Below are positions 35,010 to 44,267 of a DNA stretch of 49,812 bases, in pieces. A program made the translations under genes and the position numbers. Location of the stretch: assembly GCA_029973955.1 (NCBI GenBank), contig JARKQJ010000158.1, forward strand, positions 1 through 49,812. Reading direction: 5' to 3'. The notes below the pieces were generated by a model that had not been told where the DNA came from, searched no databases, and worked only from the letters and a program-made list of their open reading frames with translations. The stretch is from Paludibaculum sp. (GTDB taxonomy: Bacteria > Acidobacteriota > Terriglobia > Bryobacterales > Bryobacteraceae). Within the stretch, counting starts at the first letter, position 1. Every line of letters begins with the position of its first letter.

Positions 35010-35878
35010 TGGGGATGCGCGTCCTGCACCTGGATATGGGCAAGGAGCGCCGCGGCGGACAGATCCAGCTCGAGCTGTTGCTGGAGGGGTTGGGCGAACT
35101 GGGGGTGGAGTCGCGGCTGCTGGCGCCGCTGTGGAGCAATCACGCCGAGAGAGAGGAATTGAGTGTTGGGCGGCTGCGGGCATGGTCGCGGGAGGCCGAT
35201 GTGGTGCACTGCCACGATGCGAAGTCGCACACCCTGGCCGCGCTGTGGGCGCGGTGCCCGGTGGTGGTGTCGCGGAGAGTGGCGTTTCCGGTGCAACGCG
35301 GGCTATTGTCGCAGTGGAAGTATGGGCGGGCGCGGATGTATCTGGCCATCAGCAACGCGGTGGCCTGCGAGCTGCTGAAGGCGGGGGTGCCGGAAGCGAA
35401 GATCGCGATTGTTCCGGATGCGGTGAGGCTGCCGGAGACGGTGAGCGCGCGGACGGGCCCGCTGGTGGCGCTGGATTCGGACGATCCGCTGAAAGGGCGG
35501 GAGTTGCTGCGGGCCACGGGCCTGGGGATTCGCTTCACGCGGGATCTGCCGAAGGCTCTGGCGGATGCCTGGGGCTTCGTTTACATCACGGAGAGCGAGG
35601 GGTTGGGGTCGGCCGCGCTGCTGGCGATGGCGTATGGCGTGCCGGTGATCGCTTCCAAGGTGGGCGGATTGCCGGAGATTGTGAAGCACCAGGAGACGGG
35701 GCTGCTGGTGGAAAACCGGGCTGTTGAGATTGCGGCGGCGGTGGGACGGCTGCGGGGCGATGCGGAACTGGCGGGGCGGCTGGCTTTGGCGGGGCGGCGG
35801 TTGGCGGCGGAGAGGTTCAGCGTGGAGAGGATGGCCCGGGGGACGCTGGAGGTTTACGAGCGGGTGGTTGGTGGCTAG
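35009..35878 (+). CDS. Glycosyltransferase family 4-type, short
   Basis: 289 residues, shorter than the usual 360-400 of GT4 enzymes, mainly through a compact N-terminal domain (MGMRVLHLDMGKERRGGQIQ, VVHCHDAKSHTLAAL). The donor-binding half has AISNAVACELLKAGV, ITESEGLGSAALLAMAYGVPVIAS and GGLPEIVKHQETGLLV, with the two glutamates of the EX7E motif as TESEGLGSAALL in place. The acceptor is unknown; it sits in the same transcript as the GT2 gene and probably extends the same glycan. Start ATG 35009 couples translation to the gene before it; longer frames back to 34841 are artefacts. Confidence 0.88.
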   Translation: MGMRVLHLDMGKERRGGQIQLELLLEGLGELGVESRLLAPLWSNHAEREELSVGRLRAWSREADVVHCHDAKSHTLAALWARCPVVVSRRVAFPVQRGLLSQWKYGRARMYLAISNAVACELLKAGVPEAKIAIVPDAVRLPETVSARTGPLVALDSDDPLKGRELLRATGLGIRFTRDLPKALADAWGFVYITESEGLGSAALLAMAYGVPVIASKVGGLPEIVKHQETGLLVENRAVEIAAAVGRLRGDAELAGRLALAGRRLAAERFSVERMARGTLEVYERVVGG

Positions 35879-35922
35879 ACTGGCCGGCGCCGGCGTCGCC
35901 GTCTGCTCCACTTGGAGGTTAC

Positions 35923-36717
35923 ATGATTGAGGCTTTGGTGATTGGGTTGCTGGGCTTGATTGTTGGGAGTTTTCTGAATGTTTGTGTCAGCCGGCTACCC
36001 TATGACTACTCGGCGGTGGCGCCGCGGTCTAGCTGCCCGCGCTGCGGAACGATGATTGCGTGGTACGACAATATTCCGCTGCTGAGTTACGTGATCCTGG
36101 GCGGACGCTGCCGGCACTGCCGGGCGGGGATCTCATTCCGCTATCCCCTGGTGGAGCTGGTGACGGGCGCGTTGTTCGGATGGGTGGGGTGGCACACCGG
36201 GATGAGCTGGGCGGCGGTGAAGTGGTGCGCGTTCTGCGCGATCGTGGTGGAGCTGATCTTCTCCGACCTGGAGACGCGGATCCTGCCGGATGAGTTCACC
36301 AAGGGCGGGATGATGCTGGGCTTTCTGCTGTCGCCGATTGTCATGCTGCCTGCGGGGGTTGTGACCTGGGCGACGCTGCTGGTGCGTCCGGACGCGACGC
36401 CGGCGCTGCTTTCCCTGGTTCATTCGCTGGGCGCCGCGGCGTTTCTTTCGGGCGGGCTGTGGCTGGTGGGGGCGATCTACATGAGACTGCGGGGCAGGGA
36501 AGGGCTGGGCTTCGGCGACGTGAAGATGGTGGCGTGCCTGGCGGCCTTTCTGGGATTGGAGACCACGCTGCTGGGGCTGATGGCGGGCTCGCTGTTGGGG
36601 TCGGTGCTGGGGCTGGCCTACATCAAGATCCGGCGGCTGGATACGGACTCGTATGAGCTGCCGTTCGGATCGTTCCTGGGCGCTGGTGCGCTGCTGGCCG
36701 CGTACACTTTGCTGTAG
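35923..36717 (+). CDS. pilD: Prepilin peptidase, type 4 (A24)
   Basis: 264-residue integral membrane aspartic protease that trims and may N-methylate type IV prepilins or type II pseudopilins. The N-terminal methylase-like part has two CxxC pairs (Cys38/41 and 63/66), and SFLNVCVSRLP is typical. Catalytic aspartates are Asp115 in FSDLETRILPD and Asp199 in GFGDVKM. Roughly eight membrane segments. No other pilus gene is in the window. Gene name follows family use; the gene could be comC or gspO in other naming. Confidence 0.94.
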   Translation: MIEALVIGLLGLIVGSFLNVCVSRLPYDYSAVAPRSSCPRCGTMIAWYDNIPLLSYVILGGRCRHCRAGISFRYPLVELVTGALFGWVGWHTGMSWAAVKWCAFCAIVVELIFSDLETRILPDEFTKGGMMLGFLLSPIVMLPAGVVTWATLLVRPDATPALLSLVHSLGAAAFLSGGLWLVGAIYMRLRGREGLGFGDVKMVACLAAFLGLETTLLGLMAGSLLGSVLGLAYIKIRRLDTDSYELPFGSFLGAGALLAAYTLL

Positions 36718-36809
36718 CGGCGGAAGGAAGCCCAATGTCACTCCCGCTGATCTGATACGCTTTGTGTGGGAGTCCGGAAACGGACCCAAATCTCCTAAAA
36801 GGACATTTG

Positions 36810-38198
36810 ATGAGCCGGACTTTTGTGCCCGACCGGGCGTGTCTCCTGGCAGCGATTCTCTGCGCGGGGGCGTCTTCTTCCCTGTGGCCGCAGCAGGCGG
36901 CCGGGCTGGCGGACCGCCTGCCTCCGCAACTCCGCCCAGCCGGGCAAGCGGTGATCGAGCAGAAGGAGCCGCAGGCGCGGGCGAAGGTGCTTTCGAAGCT
37001 GGTGGCCTCCGCGCCTGGGGCGGGGGATCAGGAGCGCCTGGCGAGCGTGATGCCTTTCATCGCCGGGCTTTACGACGCCGGGGAATGCCCGGAGATCTCG
37101 GCGGCGTTCACGTCGCGCTCGTCTGGGTGCCTGGCCTACGTCGCGCGTTCGCTGCGCCACTCGGGCGATGCGGGACTGATCGCCCAACTGGAGCGCTGGG
37201 GCGCGTCGCACCCCAATCCGGTGCTGGCCGTGCAGGCAATGGAGCGGCTTTCCGAATACCGCCGCGACCAGATGGCGGCCACATTGCGGCAGCGCATTCT
37301 CATGGCCCGCGCGGAAAAGGACGGCGCGGCGTTGGAGAGTCTGGGCCGGATGCAGGAGACGCTCGGCTCGCAACTGCCGGCGTTCTTCTGGAATCCGCCG
37401 GTGAAGTTTGAGGTCTCGCCGGCGGCGAAGCCGGTGCGGCTGGTGGCCATCGGCGATTCGGGAACGGGCAGCGCCATCCAGGAAGAGTGCGCCAATACGA
37501 TGGCCAGGATGCACCGTGAACGGCCGTTCGATTTCGGCATCACGCTGGGCGACAACTATCAGGACAACGGTTCGGCCAGCCCCACCGATGCGCGCTGGCA
37601 GAAGTATTGGGAGCGCTTCTACCCCAGGCTGGGGATCCCATTCTATGCCACGCTGGGCAATCACGACTGGAACAATCCGTCCGGCCCGGCCGCGGAGCTG
37701 CTTTACCAGAATCCGAGCTGGAAGCTGCCCGCGCTTTACTACACCTATACGGCGGGCCCGGTGCAGTTCTTCGTCCTCAATACCCCGCTGTTCTCCGAGC
37801 GCCAGCGGCTGTGGCTGGAGAAAGAGCTGAAGGCGAGCACGGCGCGCTGGAAGGTGGTGTATGGGCACTACCAGATCTATTCGGCGCTGCGGGGCGACAA
37901 CCAGGAGCTGATCGCCGATGTCCTTCCGATTTTGGAGGCGCAGCAGGCCGACATCTACTTGTGCGGGCACGAGCACCTCTTCCAGCACCTGAAGCCGGCC
38001 GGCCGGGTGCACCTGTTTGTAAACGGAGCGACCGGGGCGGGTGCGCGCGCCCCGCGGTACAAGGACTATCCGAATATGCTCTTCCTGGCCGAGAACAAGC
38101 AGGGCTTCTCCACCCTGGAAGCCACTGAGAACGCGCTGACCGTGAAGTTCATTGGCCAGGACGGCGGCGAGCTTTACAGCTACACGCTGCGCAAGTAG
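36810..38198 (+). CDS. Exported calcineurin-like metallophosphoesterase
   Basis: 462 residues from ATG 36810 (AAGGA seven bases upstream). An N-terminal hydrophobic part (ACLLAAILCAGASSSLWPQ) is the export signal. A helical-repeat region of about 190 residues (residues 30-200) precedes the phosphoesterase domain, whose metal motifs are AIGDSGTGSA, ITLGDNYQDNG, YATLGNHDW, VYGHYQIYS and LCGHEHLF: a purple-acid-phosphatase-like set. Likely a periplasmic phosphomonoesterase; substrate unknown. Located between pilD and uppS, with its own gap of 92 bp upstream. Confidence 0.9.
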   Translation: MSRTFVPDRACLLAAILCAGASSSLWPQQAAGLADRLPPQLRPAGQAVIEQKEPQARAKVLSKLVASAPGAGDQERLASVMPFIAGLYDAGECPEISAAFTSRSSGCLAYVARSLRHSGDAGLIAQLERWGASHPNPVLAVQAMERLSEYRRDQMAATLRQRILMARAEKDGAALESLGRMQETLGSQLPAFFWNPPVKFEVSPAAKPVRLVAIGDSGTGSAIQEECANTMARMHRERPFDFGITLGDNYQDNGSASPTDARWQKYWERFYPRLGIPFYATLGNHDWNNPSGPAAELLYQNPSWKLPALYYTYTAGPVQFFVLNTPLFSERQRLWLEKELKASTARWKVVYGHYQIYSALRGDNQELIADVLPILEAQQADIYLCGHEHLFQHLKPAGRVHLFVNGATGAGARAPRYKDYPNMLFLAENKQGFSTLEATENALTVKFIGQDGGELYSYTLRK

Positions 38199-38270
38199 GC
38201 CGGAAGCGGGGCGCCCGCGGGCGAGCTCGTTGTGTCTGCATGCGATAGAATATGAGGGATTTCCGCCTCA

Positions 38271-39104
38271 ATGCAGGATCTGTTCGCTTTGCTGAAACCC
38301 GGATCGCCAGAGCACGCTTTGGCGCAATCGCTGGACCCTGCGCGTCTGCCGGCGCACATCGGCATCATCATGGATGGCAATGGGCGCTGGGCGAACCGGC
38401 GGAGTCTGCCGCGCGTGGCGGGGCACAAGGCGGGCGTGGTGCCGGTGCGGATGGCGGTGGAGACGTGCGCGCGGCTGGGAGTGGAGTCGTTGACGTTATA
38501 CGCCTTTTCGGTGGAGAACTGGAAGCGGCCGCGGGCGGAAGTGGAGACGCTGTGGCAACTGCTGCGTTTCTACCTGGGCCGAGAGGTGTCGCACCTGAGG
38601 TCAAACAACATCCGGCTGAGGGCGCTGGGGCGCATCCAGGAACTGGCGCCGCAGGTGCGGCGGGAGCTGGAAAGCGCGATGGCGGAGACGGCGTCGAATA
38701 CGGGCCTGATTCTGAATCTGGCGATCAACTATGGCGGGCGGACGGAGATTGTGGATGCGGCCAACAGCGCGCTGGCGGAGGCCCGCGTGACTGGGACGCT
38801 GGAGAGGTTCGCGTTCGACGAAGAGACGATCGCGCGCCATCTCTACGCACCGCAGGAGTCCGAACTGGATCTGCTCATCCGCACCTCCGGCGAGATGAGG
38901 ATTTCGAATTTTCTACTTTGGCAAATCGCCTACGCCGAACTCTACGTCACAGAGACCCTCTGGCCGGACTTTGACCGGAAGGCGCTACTGGAGGCCATTG
39001 CGGCCTACCAGAAGCGCGACCGCCGCTTCGGCGGCATCCGGTGCGCCACGCATCCGGACCCAGTGGAGCCTGCCGCCGTACCAGCCGGCTCCCCCACCCG
39101 ATGA
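38271..39104 (+). CDS. uppS: Isoprenyl transferase / undecaprenyl diphosphate synthase
   Basis: 277 residues. cis-prenyltransferase that builds C55 diphosphate, carrier lipid for peptidoglycan and O-antigen. HIGIIMDGNGRWA with catalytic Asp35, then GHKAG, TLYAFSVENWKRP, NIRLRALGR, LAINYGGR and LIRTSGEMRISNFLLWQIAYAELYVT, FDRKALLEAIAAYQKRDRRFGG are all family motifs. A tail of about 20 residues rich in Pro extends past the usual end. It shares 4 bp (ATGA) with cdsA, the common uppS-cdsA order; dxr and rseP do not follow here. Confidence 0.97.
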   Translation: MQDLFALLKPGSPEHALAQSLDPARLPAHIGIIMDGNGRWANRRSLPRVAGHKAGVVPVRMAVETCARLGVESLTLYAFSVENWKRPRAEVETLWQLLRFYLGREVSHLRSNNIRLRALGRIQELAPQVRRELESAMAETASNTGLILNLAINYGGRTEIVDAANSALAEARVTGTLERFAFDEETIARHLYAPQESELDLLIRTSGEMRISNFLLWQIAYAELYVTETLWPDFDRKALLEAIAAYQKRDRRFGGIRCATHPDPVEPAAVPAGSPTR

Positions 39105-39892
39105 AGCGACTTCTTACTGCCCTCGTACTCACCCCGTTCTTTTTTTACGCGGTTGCCTTCGCGCCGGACTGGTTTTTCCTGATCACGATCGCGGCGGTGG
39201 GCCTGTTCTGCTATTACGAATTCCTTGGCATAGCGGCGGCGCATCTGCCGGGGCTGGAGTTCGATCCGCGGCGAAACCCGGCGGGGTATCTGGCGGGCCT
39301 GTTCCTGCTGGTACTGCCGCAAGGCGAGGCGCTGCTGCTGACATTGTTCGCGCTGCTGTTGTGGATTCTGGCGCTGCGGGGCAGATCGCTGGCGACGGTA
39401 CTGCCGCTAACGGCGATGGCGGTGTTCGGGGTGGTGTACATCTTCGGCTCGTGGCGCGCGGGCGTTGAGCTGCGGACGTTGAACCCCTGGTGGATGCTGT
39501 TCGCCACGGCGATCAACTGGGTGGGCGACACCTTCGCCTACTACTTTGGGAAGAACTTCGGCAAGCACAAGCTGGCGCCATCGCTGAGTCCGGGGAAGAG
39601 CTGGGAGGGGACGCTGGCATCGACCGCCGGGACGCTGGCGCTGGGGGTGTGGTTCCTGAGCTGGAAGTTCCCGCAGGTGGGTTTGGCGCAGGCCGGCTTG
39701 CTGTGCCTGGCGGCGAACGTGAGCGGACAGTTGGGCGATTTGTGCGAGTCCGCCATCAAGCGCGGCGCCGGTGTGAAGGATAGCGGCAATCTGCTGCCGG
39801 GGCACGGCGGCTGGCTGGACCGGGTGGATTCGAGTCTGTTTTCGGTTCCCGTGGTGTACTGGCTATTGCAGCAAAAATGGATTCTCCCCTAA
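39101..39892 (+). CDS. cdsA: Phosphatidate cytidylyltransferase (CDP-diacylglycerol synthase)
   Basis: 263-residue integral membrane enzyme making CDP-diacylglycerol from phosphatidate and CTP, the first step to phospholipids. About eight membrane helices and the CdsA signature SPGKSWEGTLAST ... SGQLGDLCESAIKRGAGVKDSGNLLPGHGGWLDRVDS are present. ATG 39101 overlaps uppS by 4 bp. A longer frame back to 39041 has no family support. Its stop lies 16 bp inside the HD hydrolase gene. Confidence 0.97.
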   Translation: MKRLLTALVLTPFFFYAVAFAPDWFFLITIAAVGLFCYYEFLGIAAAHLPGLEFDPRRNPAGYLAGLFLLVLPQGEALLLTLFALLLWILALRGRSLATVLPLTAMAVFGVVYIFGSWRAGVELRTLNPWWMLFATAINWVGDTFAYYFGKNFGKHKLAPSLSPGKSWEGTLASTAGTLALGVWFLSWKFPQVGLAQAGLLCLAANVSGQLGDLCESAIKRGAGVKDSGNLLPGHGGWLDRVDSSLFSVPVVYWLLQQKWILP

Positions 39893-40431
39893 TTTTCCAC
39901 GCGATTCAGTTTGCCTCGGCGGCGCACGCGGGGCAGTACCGGAAGGGGACGCGCGTACCGTATCTGATCCACCCGCTGCGGGTGGCGGCGATTCTTCTGG
40001 AGGCGGGCTGCGCGGAGACGCTGGCGGTGGCGGCCGTGCTGCACGATACGGTGGAAGACTGCTTTGTGACGCACGCTCAGATTGCGCGGCTGTTTGGGGA
40101 AGAGGTGGCGGAGCTGGTGCGGGGCGCGTCGGAGCCGGACCGATCGGCGAGCTGGGAGGTGAGGAAGCAGCACACGATGGACACGCTGAGCCAGGCGCCG
40201 GATGAGCTGCTGCTGGTCTCGGTGGCGGACAAGCTGGACAACATCCGCTCGATCCGGGCTGATCTCGCGCTGCACGGCGAGGAGGCGTGGAGCCGGTTTA
40301 AGCGCGGGCGGGAGCAGCAGCGGTGGTATTACGAGAGCCTGGCGCGGATCTTCCGGGAGAGGCTGACAGCGCTGCCGGGGGTGAGGCTGGCAGAGATGTT
40401 TGAGGCGGAGGTGTGGTCGGTGTTCGGGTAG
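39877..40431 (+). CDS. HD-domain hydrolase, SpoT/MESH1-like
   Basis: 184 residues resembling the hydrolase domain of RelA/SpoT proteins, on its own (small alarmone hydrolase or MESH1 type). Mn-binding HD residues: His32 in YLIHPLRVA, His56-Asp57 in AAVLHDTVED, and Asp118 in SVADKLDNIRSI. No synthetase, TGS or ACT domain. It would hydrolyse (p)ppGpp or a related nucleotide; this is inference from the motif set. The start lies inside cdsA (16-bp overlap), so the gene is linked to lipid synthesis. Confidence 0.88.
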   Translation: MDSPLIFHAIQFASAAHAGQYRKGTRVPYLIHPLRVAAILLEAGCAETLAVAAVLHDTVEDCFVTHAQIARLFGEEVAELVRGASEPDRSASWEVRKQHTMDTLSQAPDELLLVSVADKLDNIRSIRADLALHGEEAWSRFKRGREQQRWYYESLARIFRERLTALPGVRLAEMFEAEVWSVFG

Positions 40432-40798
40432 GGGGACGGGCGAGTGTTGCGGGGTGGGGTGGCCCCGGGGGGAAGGGCCGGGCAGTGTGACCCTGGGAGT
40501 GGGGTGTCGGGAATAGGGCTTGGACGCGTGGCCCCGAGACTGCGTCTCGGGGGAATAGGGCTGCATGGTGGCCCCGAGACTGCGTCTCGGGGGAATAGGG
40601 CTCGGAAGTGCGGCAGCGGGTGGCAAGAGAGTTGAGGATTGGGCACGCGGGCGTGCGCATAAGCAGTGTCCCGCCCGCCATCGGATCGATCTCCGTAATG
40701 AACTGAAAAGAAGAGAGATCCTAATTGCCAGCGGTCTTCCTGGAAGGTCGATTCTAATCGTCGTCAACCCGGAGTGCGTTCGCCGGCCGGTCTCAATC
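40432..40798. repeat. Intergenic block with 40-bp palindromic repeats
   Basis: No gene is seen. Two full units of GTGGCCCCGAGACTGCGTCT plus CGGGGGAATAGGGCT start at 40528 and 40568 (period exactly 40), with a degenerate unit to the left (about 40506-40520). Each carries a 9-bp inverted repeat with a 3-nt loop (CCCCGAGAC-TGC-GTCTCGGGG), like REP elements. The second half of the block, 40605-40798, shows nothing I can name. Confidence 0.75.
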
Positions 40799-40827
40799 TT
40801 GACTTTCTCGTTTTAACGTAATATAGT
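40799..40827 (+). promoter_or_regulatory. Sigma-70-type promoter for the TonB receptor gene
   Basis: TTGACT (40799-40804), a 17-bp spacer and TATAGT (40822-40827). Each hexamer is close to consensus and the patch is the most AT-rich DNA in the area. It would give a leader of about 70 nt before the start at 40904. Confidence 0.72.
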
Positions 40828-40903
40828 CTATCAACATAGTAGTTTAATTGAGAGCAGAGACCCTGGTGACTTGGGGGCTGCCGGAAACGAGTGGGGAGTT
40901 GCG

Positions 40904-43900
40904 ATGAGAACTGGCTTGAGAACCTGGGCGGTGCTGACTTTTGTTTTTTGGATGGGGGCGCACGGGCAGACGGGCAGCGCGGGCTTGGCGGGGGCGGTGA
41001 CGGACCAGAGCGGGGGGGTGATTGCGGGGGCGGAGCTGAAAGTGGTGAACGAGGAGACGGGGGCGAGCGTGGGGACGAGTTCGAACGAGAGCGGGCATTT
41101 TCGAGTGGCATCGCTGATTCCGGGCACATACCGGATTGAAGTCTCGAAGGCTGGGTTTGAGAGTGTGCGGCGGGGCGGGTTGGTGCTGACGACGGCGCAG
41201 ACGGTGGCGGTGGACTTCACACTGGCGGTGGGGGCGAACCAGCAGATGATCACGATCGAGGAGGCGCCGCCGCTGGCGGAGACGCAGTCGCAGAGCGTGG
41301 GGCAGTTGATCAACCGGCGGATGGTGGCGGGGCTGCCGATGCCGAACCGGGCGGCCTCGTCGCTGGTGGCGCTGGCGCCGGGCGTGGTGATGATCGACTC
41401 GGGCCAGGGCGCGGAGAACTATCCGGTATTCAGTGTGGCGGGCGGGCGCGGGCGGAACCAGCATTTTTCGCTGGACGGCGGCAACGCGACGAACGCCAGC
41501 GGGCTGACGCGGCCGCAGCAGATGACGAGCCTGCCGATGGACGCGATGCAGGAGTTTCGCGTGGTGACGAACAACTACTCGGCGGAGTACGGGCACTCGG
41601 CGGGCGGGGTGATCACGCTGACGACGCGCTCCGGGACGAACCAGTTCCAGGGGAGCGTGTTCGACTATTTGCGGAACAGCGCGCTGGACGGCCGGAACTA
41701 CTTCGCGACCACGCGCGCGCCGCTGCAGATGCACCAATACGGCGTGGCGGCAGGCGGGCCGATCCGCAAGGACAAGACGCACTTCTTCGCCTCATGGGAG
41801 GGCACGCAGCAGGGGACGAGCACGACGCCCCTGCAGACGGTGCCGACGCTCGCGCAGCGCGCGGGCGACTTCTCCGGACTGCGGAACGCGGGCGGCAAGC
41901 TGGTGCCGATTTATGACCCCGCGACGACCGTGGGCAGCACACGCCAGCCGTTCGCCAACAACGCGATTCCGCTGAACCGGTTCGATCCCGTGGCCCAGGC
42001 GGCGCTGCAGTACTGGCCGGAGCCGAACCGCGCGGCCACCGCGACGGGGGCGAACAACTTCAGCGCGAACAACCGTTCGCAGCTTTCGCGCAACATCGTG
42101 GTGGGCAAGGTGGACCACAAGCTGCGGGAGAATCACAACCTGACAGCGCGTTACTATCTGAACGACGCAGGCATCGAGAACCTGGGCACGTTCGGGAAGC
42201 CGGAGGCGGACCCGAACGCCAATGCCACGGACGTGCGCGTGCAGAGCATTCTGGGCAGCTATACGGCGATTCTGAAGCCGACGCTGGTGAACGACCTGAA
42301 GGTGACGTTTTTCCAGCGCAAGTTCATCGACAAGCGCTACGGCTGGGACGAGAACCTGGCGGGCGCCATCGGGCTGGGTGGGGTGAGCAAGACGGCGTTT
42401 CCGAACTTCACGATTCCGGGCTATGTGGCGCTGAGCGCGCCGCCAGGGCGCATTCAGACTCCGATTCGGGACACGCAGGTGCTGGAGTCCATCTCGTGGT
42501 TCCGGGGGAGCCACGCGGTGAAGCTGGGCTTCGAGTACAGGCAGGCGGGGAACGATGAGATCCGCGACCGCGGCTCTTCGGGGGTGTTCCAGTTCGTGCC
42601 GCAGTACACGAGCCTGCCGGGCGTCACCGGCACGGGCGACGGGCTGGCGACGTTCCTGCTGGGCGGGGCGAACACGGCGAGCCTGCAGATTTCGGACCTG
42701 ATTCAATCGCGGGCGTTTTACCTGGCAGGCTATGTGCAAGACGATTGGCGGGTGACTGGGCGGCTCACGGTGAACCTGGGGCTGCGCTGGGAGACGGAGT
42801 TGCCGAGGCGGACGCTGAACGACACGCAGAACTCGTTCGACCTGGCGCGGATCAATCCCGTGAGCGGGACGCCGGGAGTGGTGACGTTTTCCGGCCGGGA
42901 CGGCACGCCGCGCAATGCGTTTCGGACGGACTGGAACAACTTCGGCCCGCGCGTGGGCTTTGCGTACCGGCTGGGCACGGCGAAGGAGACGGTGATCCGG
43001 GCAGGGGTGGGGACGTTCTTCGGCTCGACGGTGAGCAACACGATCGGCGACACGGCATCGACGGGCTTTTCGACCTCGGCGAGCCTGGTGGTGCCTCAGG
43101 CGGAGTATCTGACGGCGCTGAATTTGCGCAACGGCTTCCCGGCGGTGACGCGGCAGGCGTTGAACGACTCCTTCGGCGCGGTGGCGTTGGGGCAGCGGCC
43201 CAATCTGTCCGTGGGTTTCTTCAAGCAGGACCAGACGGCGCCCACTTCGTTCCAATACAACTTCAATGTGCAGCGCGAGGTGGCGCGGGAGACGGTGGTG
43301 GAGTTGGGCTACATGGCGAACGTGAGCCACCACCTGACCGCGAACGACCTGACTTTGAACCAGGTGCGTCCGGAGAGGATGGGCGCCGGCGACGCGCAGG
43401 CGAGGCGGCCGTTCCCGCAGTTTTCGAACGTCTATTGGATCAACCCCTCGATTGGGGACTCCAGCTATCATTCCGGCTATGCGCGGCTGGAGCGGCGCTT
43501 CGCCAGCGGCTTCTCGCTACTGGCGCACTACACGTTTTCGAAGTTCCTGGACGATGTGGCGGGAGCGGACGAGTATGGCGACCCGGGCAGCTACATGGAC
43601 GCATACAACCGGAGATTGGACAAGTCGTTGAGCGGATCCGACGTGACGCACCGCACGGTGCTGACCGGGCTGTACCGGACGCCCACGCTGGACCGGAACC
43701 GGATGCTGAAATGGGCGGCGGGTTCGTGGCAGGTGGGCATGCTGGTGACGCTGCAGAGCGGCGCGCCGTTCACGGCGGTGACGGCGGCAAATACGAGCAA
43801 CGCGTTCACGGCGGGTTCGCTGCGGCCGAACGTGCTGCGGGATCCGAACCTGAGTCCGGGAGAGCGGACGCTGGCGCGGTGGTTCGACACCACGGCGTTT

Positions 43901-44164
43901 GCGGCGCCGGCGCCGTTCACCTTCGGCAATTCGCCGCGCTCGGGGCTGCGGGGCGACGGACTGCAGACGGTGGACGCGACGCTGGCGAAGGAGTTCCGGT
44001 TGACGGAGCGGTACCGCGCGGACCTGCGGGCCGAGTTCTACAACCTGCTGAACCATGCCAACTTCGAGCTGCCGGGGCACGTGATGGGGGCGTCGAATTT
44101 CGGCGCAGTGCTGAGCGCGCGGCCGGCGCGGGCGGTGCAACTGGGGGTGCGGTTGAGCTTCTGA
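40904..44164 (+). CDS. Oar-like TonB-dependent receptor with carboxypeptidase-regulatory domain
   Basis: 1086 residues, outer membrane. Signal peptide MRTGLRTWAVLTFVFWMGAHGQ, then a carboxypeptidase-regulatory (Ig-like) domain: GAVTDQSGGVIAGAELKVVN, TGSASVG-type loop, SLIPGTYRIEVSKAGFES. The plug region contains RNQHFSLDGGNATNAS and EFRVVTNNYSAEYGHSAGG, followed by a barrel of repeated aromatic strands to the C-terminus (VQLGVRLSF). It imports large ligands, here perhaps polysaccharide fragments given the nearby glycosidases. ATG 40904 with GGGGAG six bases upstream. Single gene behind its own promoter. Confidence 0.93.
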   Translation: MRTGLRTWAVLTFVFWMGAHGQTGSAGLAGAVTDQSGGVIAGAELKVVNEETGASVGTSSNESGHFRVASLIPGTYRIEVSKAGFESVRRGGLVLTTAQTVAVDFTLAVGANQQMITIEEAPPLAETQSQSVGQLINRRMVAGLPMPNRAASSLVALAPGVVMIDSGQGAENYPVFSVAGGRGRNQHFSLDGGNATNASGLTRPQQMTSLPMDAMQEFRVVTNNYSAEYGHSAGGVITLTTRSGTNQFQGSVFDYLRNSALDGRNYFATTRAPLQMHQYGVAAGGPIRKDKTHFFASWEGTQQGTSTTPLQTVPTLAQRAGDFSGLRNAGGKLVPIYDPATTVGSTRQPFANNAIPLNRFDPVAQAALQYWPEPNRAATATGANNFSANNRSQLSRNIVVGKVDHKLRENHNLTARYYLNDAGIENLGTFGKPEADPNANATDVRVQSILGSYTAILKPTLVNDLKVTFFQRKFIDKRYGWDENLAGAIGLGGVSKTAFPNFTIPGYVALSAPPGRIQTPIRDTQVLESISWFRGSHAVKLGFEYRQAGNDEIRDRGSSGVFQFVPQYTSLPGVTGTGDGLATFLLGGANTASLQISDLIQSRAFYLAGYVQDDWRVTGRLTVNLGLRWETELPRRTLNDTQNSFDLARINPVSGTPGVVTFSGRDGTPRNAFRTDWNNFGPRVGFAYRLGTAKETVIRAGVGTFFGSTVSNTIGDTASTGFSTSASLVVPQAEYLTALNLRNGFPAVTRQALNDSFGAVALGQRPNLSVGFFKQDQTAPTSFQYNFNVQREVARETVVELGYMANVSHHLTANDLTLNQVRPERMGAGDAQARRPFPQFSNVYWINPSIGDSSYHSGYARLERRFASGFSLLAHYTFSKFLDDVAGADEYGDPGSYMDAYNRRLDKSLSGSDVTHRTVLTGLYRTPTLDRNRMLKWAAGSWQVGMLVTLQSGAPFTAVTAANTSNAFTAGSLRPNVLRDPNLSPGERTLARWFDTTAFAAPAPFTFGNSPRSGLRGDGLQTVDATLAKEFRLTERYRADLRAEFYNLLNHANFELPGHVMGASNFGAVLSARPARAVQLGVRLSF

Positions 44165-44267
44165 GATCTTTCCAGGGTATGGAGCTGCGGACGCCCGCCC
44201 GCGGTGCGGCGTTCCGCCCCGTTCGCCAGGGCAGCGCCGCCGCAGGAACCCAGCTCGCCAGGATTGG

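Noticed and set aside
40506..40602. CRISPR or satellite array
   Set aside because: Only two full units, no unique spacers, no cas gene; better described as hairpin repeats.
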